Of a stretch of 7,453 nt of DNA, positions 1 to 5,553 are shown piece after piece (positions within the stretch are counted from its first letter, which is position 1; each line of letters begins with the position of its first letter). The position numbers were made by a program, and so were the translations under genes. The notes under the pieces were generated by a model. The model saw only the letters and a program-made list of their open reading frames with translations. It was not told where the DNA came from and ran no database searches. This DNA comes from an uncultured Clostridia bacterium (lineage in GTDB: Bacteria > Bacillota > Clostridia > Christensenellales > UBA1242), in contig CALWKL010000049.1 of NCBI GenBank assembly GCA_944381255.1, positions 1 to 7,453 of the forward strand. Reading direction: 5' to 3'.

Positions 1-93
1 ATAATATATGCATAGTACCTTATTTTTTAGTTATTTTAAATAATAAATCAGACTTTTATTTTAACTATGTTTGATTAATCTACAAATCGCAAT

Positions 94-134
94 AAAAAAT
101 ACCCAGAGAAATAAGTCCTAATGGGTACTTTTTT
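94..134 (-). terminator. Probable intrinsic terminator after the 303-residue protein gene
   Basis: TACCCA (100-105) and TGGGTA (122-127) form a 6-bp stem around a 16-base loop, with an A-run (94-99) and a T-run (129-134) outside it. Read on the minus strand, the stem is followed by six T. It lies about 75 bases past the stop of the gene at 210-1121 and is the first terminator-like structure downstream of it. The outer A/T runs could also pair across a one-base bulge (C128), so it might work in both directions. The long loop makes it weaker than the two other hairpins in the window. Confidence 0.6.
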
Positions 135-209
135 ATTTGAAATATTTATTAAAATAATTGTTAAAAAATAATTAAAAATTCAAAAAAATATCTTTTTATA
201 TACTCTTAT

Positions 210-1121
210 TTATTTCTGCTGAGAATTCTTGCATTCTGCTCCTACGCTATCAGCATCACGGAAATTTCCTTCTTCTTGTATTACTCTTAAATTAGAATAT
301 TGCTGTTGTGAAATAATTTCTTTGAAAGTGCTGATTTGCATTTCTTTTAAATTCTCATCAAAATTCTTTGCATTGTGCAATACTTCTGGGTTCAGCGAAG
401 TACGAAGATAGTTGATTACCTTGAAATAAATCATATCATCATCATTGTTGGTTGCTATACGATAATTGCTGATTCGTTTTGCAGTGGTAACAATATCACG
501 GGCGCAATCCTTCCTCAAATGCAGAGTCTCAGCTATATTGAACTCATAAGTTTCATTAGTATTTACTGTAAAGAAGCTTGCATTTGTTTTAGTTAAAGCC
601 TCAAAGATTAATTGAGCTTTATGAAAATTAGTAGCTCTGTTATTAAATACCCTTTTACTAAGATTTTCCTTTGATAATGCACGATATTCGGCTTCGCTAA
701 GGCACAAGGTCTTTGACTGTTGGATTACCGACCTACCCAAAATAAAATTGGTCATAACTTCGGACATTCTAACTTGAATATTGTTGTTGATATCCTGCAT
801 AAAAAGAATAGCATCGATAAGATGGTTGTCGCTATGCAGTAACCAAATATTTCTCTCTAACCTTGATAAATTTAGGAAAAACTCCAAATCAATAGCATCA
901 ATTAAACTAATCTCTCCTAAAGCCATTAAATCACGCACAAGCTTGTGTTTAAAAATATTCTCTGTACTATTACCATTCTTCTTAATTTTCTTGCGCATTG
1001 ATACAAAAAATGCTTCTCTCTCTTGGGTTATTTGGGTAATTGGGTCTACTCTTGCACTCTTGAACATTCTTCCATCAGCGCCGTGATCATCATCGATGAT
1101 CTTGAATTCTTCCTCGTTCAT
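210..1121 (-). CDS. Hypothetical protein, 303 aa, soluble and mostly helical
   Basis: I do not recognise this protein. The ATG is supported by GGAGG four bases upstream (1126-1130) and by a near-consensus promoter further up, so it is very likely a real gene expressed separately from clpX. There is no signal peptide or membrane segment, and composition suggests a cytoplasmic protein. The start is acidic (residues 3-12), a basic patch KKIKK lies around 44-48, and the middle (about 60-180) reads as amphipathic helices rich in Asn, Leu and Ile. Residues about 194-218 (core AETLHLRKDCARDIVTTAKR) have the rhythm of a helix-turn-helix, a weak resemblance only. Cysteines at 140, 206 and 297 form no metal motif. 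The gene follows clpX by 65 bases, where lon is found in some other bacteria, but it shows no AAA or Lon protease features. Function unknown; a lineage-specific regulator or adaptor is a guess from position. Confidence 0.85.
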   Translation of the reverse strand: MNEEEFKIIDDDHGADGRMFKSARVDPITQITQEREAFFVSMRKKIKKNGNSTENIFKHKLVRDLMALGEISLIDAIDLEFFLNLSRLERNIWLLHSDNHLIDAILFMQDINNNIQVRMSEVMTNFILGRSVIQQSKTLCLSEAEYRALSKENLSKRVFNNRATNFHKAQLIFEALTKTNASFFTVNTNETYEFNIAETLHLRKDCARDIVTTAKRISNYRIATNNDDDMIYFKVINYLRTSLNPEVLHNAKNFDENLKEMQISTFKEIISQQQYSNLRVIQEEGNFRDADSVGAECKNSQQK

Positions 1122-1148
1122 GATTCCTCCAAAAACTTCTTGAAGGTT

Positions 1149-1177
1149 ATTTTAACACAAAACGCAATGTATTTCAA
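1149..1177 (-). promoter_or_regulatory. Sigma-A-type promoter for the 303-residue protein gene
   Basis: On the minus strand there is a -35 TTGAAA (1172-1177), a 17-base spacer and a -10 TAAAAT (1149-1154), with TGT directly before the -10 giving an extended TGn motif. The predicted start is near 1142, leaving a leader of about 20 bases before the ATG at 1121. The promoter lies entirely in the clpX-downstream gap. I see no terminator hairpin after clpX, so read-through from clpX may add to this transcription. A short inverted repeat, GTATT-TC-AATAC (1169-1180), overlaps the -35. Confidence 0.75.
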
Positions 1178-1186
1178 TACCCAAAA

Positions 1187-2437
1187 TTAATTTTTTTGTT
1201 TTTTTATCGATTTAGAAGAATGTTGATTAGTTTTCTTAAATTTAAGTTGAGGCTTTGCTTTTTTGCTAATACAGTCTTTGTCAATGACTATTTTCTCTAA
1301 TCCTTCGGCACTAGGACTAGAGTACATTGTGTCTAGCATAACATCTTCTAGAATGTTTCGCAATCCTCTTGCACCCATACCCAAAGACAAAGCACGAGAT
1401 GCTATCGCTTCTAGTGCATCATTTTTGAATTCCAAATCAATGCCATCCAGCATAAAGATAGTCTTATATTGGTCTACTAGATTGTTCTTGGGGGTTGTAA
1501 GTATATTCATCATTCCCACTTTATCAAGTTTTTCTAAAGCAATAACGACAGGTAGTCTACCTACGAATTCAGGAATCATACCATAATTTACCAAATCTTC
1601 TAATGTAACTGACTCATTACCTTGCTTTTCTTCCTTTTGTCGAGAAAAACCCAAAGTATTACTATTGTTGCGATTGAAAATAATTTCATCTAATCGAACA
1701 AACGCTCCCCCACATATAAACAAGATGTTATTTGTATTCATAGTTACAGTATCAGCATGACTACTTTTTTTGCCATTGCCGACAGAAACCTCTACGGTAG
1801 CACCCTCTAATATCTTTAAAAGCGCTTGCTGTACACCTTCTCCAGAAACATCACGAGTCATATTGCGAGAATCAACTTTTCTAGCGATTTTGTCTATTTC
1901 GTCAATGTAAATTATTCCAATTTCGGCTTTTTTTACATCATAGTCAGCATTAATTAGCAATTTTGACAATATACTCTCTACATCATCGCCCACATATCCT
2001 GCTTCTGTCAAACTTGTAGCATCTACGCAGACAAACGGGACTTTTAAAATCTGTGCTAAAGTCTTGGCAATAAGCGTCTTACCTACTCCTGTAGGCCCTA
2101 TTAGTAAAATGTTGCTTTTATCTAAAACTACAGATTTCTGCTTCTTCCCAAGATTATATTTTAATCTCTTGTAATGATTGTATACAGCCACTGCCATAGC
2201 TCGCTTTGCCCTTTCTTGACCTACGATATAGTCATCGAGATAGGCTTTGATTTCCATAGGATTTGGCAAGCCAAACTGATACACTGAGCCTCTATTCTTT
2301 TGCTCTGCCTCTAGCACTATATCGCGACAAATCTCTACGCATGAGTCGCAAATATAGCAAGTACTTGTAGGGCTGGACACCAGCCTCTTTACCTGTGTAT
2401 GTGATTTACCACAAAAAGAGCAAAAAGCATCTTCCAT
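1187..2437 (-). CDS. clpX: ATP-dependent Clp protease ATP-binding subunit ClpX
   Basis: ClpX is the hexameric AAA+ unfoldase that recognises tagged substrates, unfolds them with ATP and feeds them to ClpP in the cytoplasm. At 416 residues it has the usual length. The N-terminal zinc domain has C6, C9, C30 and C33. The AAA+ core shows Walker A GPTGVGKT (114-121), pore-1 loop GYVG (147-150), Walker B IIYIDE (175-180), the TRDVSGEGVQQALLKILEG block (194-212), the arginine-finger segment EFVGRLP with R294, and sensor 2 GARGLR (355-360, R357). The ClpP-docking loop reads LGF (262-264), so docking looks intact. The usual RKH loop reads KKS (223-225), and the preceding Pro-Pro is missing at unchanged loop length. 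The last 25 residues are a Lys-rich tail. The start is fixed by AAGGAG seven bases upstream, overlapping the clpP stop; the 11-base gap marks a clpP-clpX operon. Confidence 0.98.
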   Translation of the reverse strand: MEDAFCSFCGKSHTQVKRLVSSPTSTCYICDSCVEICRDIVLEAEQKNRGSVYQFGLPNPMEIKAYLDDYIVGQERAKRAMAVAVYNHYKRLKYNLGKKQKSVVLDKSNILLIGPTGVGKTLIAKTLAQILKVPFVCVDATSLTEAGYVGDDVESILSKLLINADYDVKKAEIGIIYIDEIDKIARKVDSRNMTRDVSGEGVQQALLKILEGATVEVSVGNGKKSSHADTVTMNTNNILFICGGAFVRLDEIIFNRNNSNTLGFSRQKEEKQGNESVTLEDLVNYGMIPEFVGRLPVVIALEKLDKVGMMNILTTPKNNLVDQYKTIFMLDGIDLEFKNDALEAIASRALSLGMGARGLRNILEDVMLDTMYSSPSAEGLEKIVIDKDCISKKAKPQLKFKKTNQHSSKSIKKQKN

Positions 2438-2444
2438 AATATTA

Positions 2445-2450
2445 CTCCTT
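2445..2450 (-). promoter_or_regulatory. clpX ribosome-binding site overlapping the clpP stop codon
   Basis: The minus strand reads TAAGGAG at the clpP end: the last two bases of the TAA stop are the first two of AAGGAG, seven bases before the clpX ATG. Ribosomes finishing clpP therefore occupy the clpX initiation site, which suggests translational coupling and balanced synthesis of the two subunits. Coupling is inferred from the spacing. Confidence 0.8.
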
Positions 2451-3021
2451 ATACCAAAATCTTGTCTACGATGCCATAGTTTACGGCTTCACTAGGATTT
2501 AAATAATTATCTCTTTCAATATCTGCAAGCACTGTACTTTTACTTTTTTTGCAAAATTTTGCCAATAATTCAGCATAAATTGAGCGGTCCTTTATTCCTT
2601 CTTTGTAATAAATCTCTATCTCAGTAATTTGTCCATTCACCCCTCCCCAAGGCTGATGAATCATTACCTTGCTATGTGGCAAAATAAATCTTTTGCCATG
2701 CTCTCCACCAGCCAATAGCAAGGCGCTAGCGCTTGCACAAAGCCCAATGCAGATTGTAGATACAGGTGCCTTGATATATTGCATAGTATCTAATATTGCC
2801 AAGCCACTTTGCGCAACGCCACCAGGACTATTGATATATAGGCTAATATCCTTCTTGCTATCTTGACTCTCTAGATATAATAGTTGAGCGACTACGCTAT
2901 TAGCCAATCGGTCATCTATTTCGCCTGTAATAAAAATAATCCTATCCTCTAGCATACGAGAATACAAATCTGATACGCGCTCACCTGTAGGTGTCTTGTC
3001 TATTACTGTGGGAATTAACAT
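2449..3021 (-). CDS. clpP: ATP-dependent Clp protease proteolytic subunit ClpP
   Basis: ClpP is the serine peptidase that forms a two-ring, 14-subunit barrel and degrades polypeptides delivered by ClpX or another Clp ATPase. The protein has 190 residues and essentially no propeptide. The triad is S97, H122 (MIHQP) and D171 (DIERDN), the same numbers as in mature E. coli ClpP. The N-terminal axial-loop region (IDKTPTGERVSDLYSR) and the oxyanion-side strand YINSPGG (62-68) are typical. Two places diverge: the nucleophile segment is ASASALLL instead of the common ASMGAFLL, resembling what I recall of actinobacterial ClpP2, and the handle helix ends in FCKKS where family members usually have HTG. 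AGGAGG (3026-3031) lies four bases before the ATG. The gene starts only 66 bases after tig with a terminator-like hairpin between them, so transcription from the tig promoter would have to pass it. The intact triad argues for an active peptidase. Confidence 0.97.
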   Translation of the reverse strand: MLIPTVIDKTPTGERVSDLYSRMLEDRIIFITGEIDDRLANSVVAQLLYLESQDSKKDISLYINSPGGVAQSGLAILDTMQYIKAPVSTICIGLCASASALLLAGGEHGKRFILPHSKVMIHQPWGGVNGQITEIEIYYKEGIKDRSIYAELLAKFCKKSKSTVLADIERDNYLNPSEAVNYGIVDKILV

Positions 3022-3041
3022 ATTACCTCCTAAAAGAAAGA

Positions 3042-3074
3042 AAAAGACAATTTGAAAAATTCAAATTGTCTTTT
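3042..3074 (-). terminator. Strong intrinsic terminator or attenuator between tig and clpP
   Basis: An 11-bp perfect stem (3046-3056 with 3060-3070) closes a 3-base loop and is extended by four A-T pairs. On the minus strand it is followed by TTTTTC and further T-rich sequence. It begins 13 bases after the tig stop and ends 10 bases before the clpP Shine-Dalgarno site. This is a textbook terminator shape for tig, yet clpP lies immediately beyond it with no space for a promoter. Partial read-through or a 3'-end-stabilising role is therefore likely. Confidence 0.8.
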
Positions 3075-3087
3075 GTAAATTAAATTA

Positions 3088-4575
3088 TTATTTTGCTGTT
3101 TTACTTGTTGTTGACTTCTTTGCACAAGTCTTCTTGGTTGTTGCTTTTGCCTCAGATGTAGACTTGGTAGTAGTCTTCTTAGCAGGAGCCTTCGCAGTGG
3201 ACTTCGCCTCAGCCTTTGCCTTAGTCGCTGTAGACTTGGTAGCAGTCTTCTTGGTAGTAGATTTTGGACTAGCTTCACCATCTTTGCTTGGCTCTACTGT
3301 GTTGTTAGATACTAGCATATTCATCAACTTACCCATAAGTATATCACTATAAATATAATTTAACTGACGGCTGTCCATACTTTTTTTGTATTCTTGTAGA
3401 GTTTTATTTGACATTTTGGCGATTTCTTCAACCTTAGCATCTAACTCTGCATCACTTACGGTCAAATCTTCTGCTCTTACTAGTGCTTCGAGCACTTGTT
3501 TTGTCTTGGCGATGCGCTCAGCATCATCTCTTCTCTCAGCACGCAAAGCATCTACTGTAGTACCTACATAGTTTGCATAGTCTTCAATTCTCATACCTTG
3601 ATAAGCAAGTCTTTGAGATAAATCTCTCATTACAATATCTAGTTGCTCCTCGATTACTTCTTCTGGCAACTCAACTTTTGAATTATCTACCACTTGAGCA
3701 AGAATAGCATCTTCTTTTGCAGACTGGTTGCGTCTATCGATTTCGTGGCGAAGTTGTGCTTCGATTTCCTTTTTCCACTCATCTAGGGTGTCTACACCTG
3801 CTACATGCTTAGCAAGTTCATCATTAATCTCAGGAATATGCTTAGTATTTACTGACTTGACATCGCACTCAAATACGGCTTCTTTGCCTGCTAAAGTTTT
3901 GGCGCCATAATCTTCTGGGAAAGTAACTTTCACTGTTACATGCTCGCCCGCTTTGTGCCCTACTAATTGGTCTTCAAAAGTATCTATGAATGAGTGGCTA
4001 CCCAACTCAAGCTCATAGTCGGTAGCTTTACCACCGTCAAATTCCACTCCATCGATACTGCCGACAAAGTCGATAACTACGATATCTCCTAACTCAGATA
4101 CCTTGCCATCTGCTGGGTGGCTATGAGTATGATGAGCTTGTGCTTCTCTCAACTGTTGCTCGAGCATCTCTGGCTGGTATTCATTGAGAATTGCCTTTAC
4201 TTTCAAACCCTTGTAAGCGCCTAGCTCTACCTCAGGCAAAACTTTTAGAACGATTTTGCCTACCAAAATATCATCAACGAAGGATACCAACTCCAATTTT
4301 GGCTCTCCAAAAGTACGCACATTTGGATTATCATTCATAAATTGATTGTAAGCTTGGTCTGCTAGTTCGGTAAAAGCATCTTGGAAGAATACTCCATCAC
4401 CATAATTCTGCATAATGACCTTTTTAGGCGCTTTGCCTGGTCTAAAGCCTTGCACAGAGTACTTCCCCTTAGTCGCTTCATACGCCTTGTCCACAGCAGC
4501 CTGATATTCCTTGGCTGTACTGGTAAACTTCAATTCCAATGTAAATTTATCTACATTCTTAGTTTCAAATTCCAT
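3088..4575 (-). CDS. tig: Trigger factor (ribosome-associated chaperone / peptidyl-prolyl isomerase) with Lys-rich tail
   Basis: Trigger factor docks at the ribosomal exit tunnel, shields nascent chains and has FKBP-type prolyl isomerase activity. The N-terminal ribosome-binding domain (1-115) carries the signature GFRPGKAP (43-50). The isomerase domain (about 160-242) contains GDIVVIDFVGSIDGVEFDGG and the FPEDYGAKTLAGKEAVF block. The helical chaperone arms and C-terminal domain follow to about 424. Residues about 428-495 form an added low-complexity tail of Lys, Ala, Thr and Ser (19 Lys against 4 acidic residues from 431 on), resembling histone H1 tails; this explains the 495-residue length against the more usual 430-450. 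A His cluster (148, 149, 151, 153) precedes the isomerase domain. The start is at 4575, with GGAGG five bases upstream. An in-frame ATG at 4641 lies upstream of the promoter and is rejected. The gene has its own promoter and is followed by a terminator-like hairpin. Confidence 0.97.
   Translation of the reverse strand: MEFETKNVDKFTLELKFTSTAKEYQAAVDKAYEATKGKYSVQGFRPGKAPKKVIMQNYGDGVFFQDAFTELADQAYNQFMNDNPNVRTFGEPKLELVSFVDDILVGKIVLKVLPEVELGAYKGLKVKAILNEYQPEMLEQQLREAQAHHTHSHPADGKVSELGDIVVIDFVGSIDGVEFDGGKATDYELELGSHSFIDTFEDQLVGHKAGEHVTVKVTFPEDYGAKTLAGKEAVFECDVKSVNTKHIPEINDELAKHVAGVDTLDEWKKEIEAQLRHEIDRRNQSAKEDAILAQVVDNSKVELPEEVIEEQLDIVMRDLSQRLAYQGMRIEDYANYVGTTVDALRAERRDDAERIAKTKQVLEALVRAEDLTVSDAELDAKVEEIAKMSNKTLQEYKKSMDSRQLNYIYSDILMGKLMNMLVSNNTVEPSKDGEASPKSTTKKTATKSTATKAKAEAKSTAKAPAKKTTTKSTSEAKATTKKTCAKKSTTSKTAK
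3158..3252 (-). repeat. In-frame direct repeat within the tig tail
   Basis: A 23-base unit occurs at 3158-3180 and 3230-3252 with one difference (T/C at the fourteenth base). The copies are 72 bases apart, exactly 24 codons, and encode KKTTTKST (466-473) and KKTATKST (442-449). Shorter relatives of the unit surround them. The tail probably grew by in-frame slippage or duplication, and its length may vary between strains. Confidence 0.75.
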
Positions 4576-4600
4576 ATTATCCTCCAAAAAATTGTGTTGT

Positions 4601-4629
4601 ATTATACCACAAAAAAAGCATAATTTCAA
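4601..4629 (-). promoter_or_regulatory. Sigma-A-type promoter for tig
   Basis: On the minus strand there is a -35 TTGAAA (4624-4629), a 17-base spacer and a perfect -10 TATAAT (4601-4606) preceded by TGG, an extended -10. The predicted start is near 4594, giving a leader of about 19 bases that is almost entirely the ribosome-binding region. I see no CIRCE or CtsR-type operator beside it, so constitutive expression is the simplest reading. Confidence 0.85.
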
Positions 4630-4765
4630 GGCATATAGCACTATTTTATAAATTTAAACAATTAATTCTATGTTGTTCTATTATTTGTTCACTTATATTA
4701 ATTATTAAAAATTTACTTTAATGTTAAACTAAAAAACTTAACTATTATTTTGTCTACCAAAATAC

Positions 4766-4795
4766 TTGCCAAAAAGCGCATAACTTTGTTAAAAT
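4766..4795 (+). promoter_or_regulatory. Probable promoter for the zinc-ribbon membrane protein gene
   Basis: There is a -35 TTGCCA (4766-4771), an 18-base spacer and a -10 TAAAAT (4790-4795) preceded by TGT. The TGTTAAAAT core is identical to that of the promoter at 1149-1177. The predicted leader is about 19 bases. It points away from the tig promoter; between them (about 4630-4765) lies very A+T-rich DNA in which I see no gene and no convincing operator. Confidence 0.65.
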
Positions 4796-4820
4796 AATTT
4801 TATAAAATATTAGGGGTGCT

Positions 4821-5486
4821 ATGGATATGAAAATCGAAAAACTTACTTGTCCAAATTGTAGCGCAAAAATTACAGAAAATCAGACCACTTGTAGTTATTG
4901 TGGCACAAATCTAGTCGTCAGTGCCGAGCAGGATACAAAATCGCCAAATGAGAATACAGTCATCAACCAAAATAACATTAGCGAAAACATTACTGCAGAG
5001 AGTCAGTCAACTCAAAATCTTGCGACACCTAGTAGTGTCTCCGATATCTCTCCAGATGTTATGAAACTATCGTTAGAAGTAGCCGAAGCAAACAAGCAAC
5101 AAGAGAGAAAACATCGATTGATTTCAAGTATAGTATCAGGTATCACTGGAATAGCAGGAATCATCAGTGGTATTATCCTACTTGATGAGATTACCTACTT
5201 GGGAGTAGTGCTAATATTACTAGGAATATTGTGTGTTTGCAAAATATTCTATACCAATATGCGCGCTAGCTACAATATGACCCCTGCAGGATACACATAC
5301 TCTGCAATTATTTGCGTACTTATAAGTGGATTTGCAATTTTCGGTGGTTGTATGATGATAGAAATTTCTGATGATATTGAAAATCAAATTTGCTCTATCA
5401 TACCATTCTTCCTAGCACTTGTATCAATTACTTATTTTATTACTAAGACTATATTCTATATACGCGAGAAAAAATTCAAAAAATAA
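4821..5486 (+). CDS. Zinc-ribbon protein with four predicted transmembrane helices
   Basis: The 221-residue protein begins with a compact zinc ribbon: C10, C13, C24 and C27 in CPNC...CSYC form, the double-zinc-ribbon style common at the start of small Bacillota membrane proteins. Residues about 33-75 are Asn/Ser/Thr/Gln-rich and probably flexible, followed by a charged amphipathic segment (about 78-99). Four hydrophobic segments follow at about 101-121, 126-144, 158-180 and 192-214, the first with regularly spaced glycines (107, 110, 113, 117). The end is basic (REKKFKK). No signal peptide precedes the ribbon, so it is probably cytoplasmic. The start at 4821 has AGGGG four bases upstream, matching the 4-5-base spacing of three other genes here; an ATG two codons later is possible. 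The gene stands alone, divergent from tig and convergent with its right neighbour. Function not recognised; membrane sensing or scaffolding is only a guess. Confidence 0.88.
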   Translation: MDMKIEKLTCPNCSAKITENQTTCSYCGTNLVVSAEQDTKSPNENTVINQNNISENITAESQSTQNLATPSSVSDISPDVMKLSLEVAEANKQQERKHRLISSIVSGITGIAGIISGIILLDEITYLGVVLILLGILCVCKIFYTNMRASYNMTPAGYTYSAIICVLISGFAIFGGCMMIEISDDIENQICSIIPFFLALVSITYFITKTIFYIREKKFKK

Positions 5487-5501
5487 TGATTTTAATAATT
5501 A

Positions 5502-5531
5502 AAAAAGACTTGGAAAATTCCAAGTCTTTTT
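5502..5531. terminator. Bidirectional intrinsic terminator between convergent genes
   Basis: A perfect inverted repeat, AAAAAGACTTGGAA-AA-TTCCAAGTCTTTTT, has its G+C-containing core at 5507-5514 and 5519-5526. It is flanked by A on one side and T on the other, so each strand gives a hairpin followed by a T-tract. It lies 15 bases after the stop at 5486 and 22 bases after the opposing stop at 5554, serving both genes. Confidence 0.9.
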
Positions 5532-5553
5532 CTATATCGATAAATTGATAAGT

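Noticed and set aside
229..1086. Several plus-strand frames opposite the 303-residue gene
   Set aside because: They are short, overlap one another and have no Shine-Dalgarno site or promoter; the minus-strand gene has both.
1169..1180. GTATT-TC-AATAC inverted repeat over the -35 as a repressor site
   Set aside because: Arms of only five A/T-rich pairs are expected by chance in such DNA, and no second copy was found at the other promoters.
3030..3352. Open frames on both strands overlapping the tig tail (Arg/Leu-rich on minus, Val/Ala/Phe-rich on plus)
   Set aside because: They are out-of-frame shadows of the low-complexity Lys/Ala/Thr codons, without ribosome-binding sites.
4576..4641. Longer trigger-factor start at 4641 adding 22 residues
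   Set aside because: The extra segment contains the tig -35 and -10 boxes and lacks a ribosome-binding site, while the ATG at 4575 has GGAGG and begins with the family's normal N-terminus.
4630..4650. TAGCACT near the tig promoter as half of a CIRCE (HrcA) operator
   Set aside because: The second half, GAGTGCTAA at nine-base spacing, is absent; only a small palindrome, ATAGCACTAT, is present.
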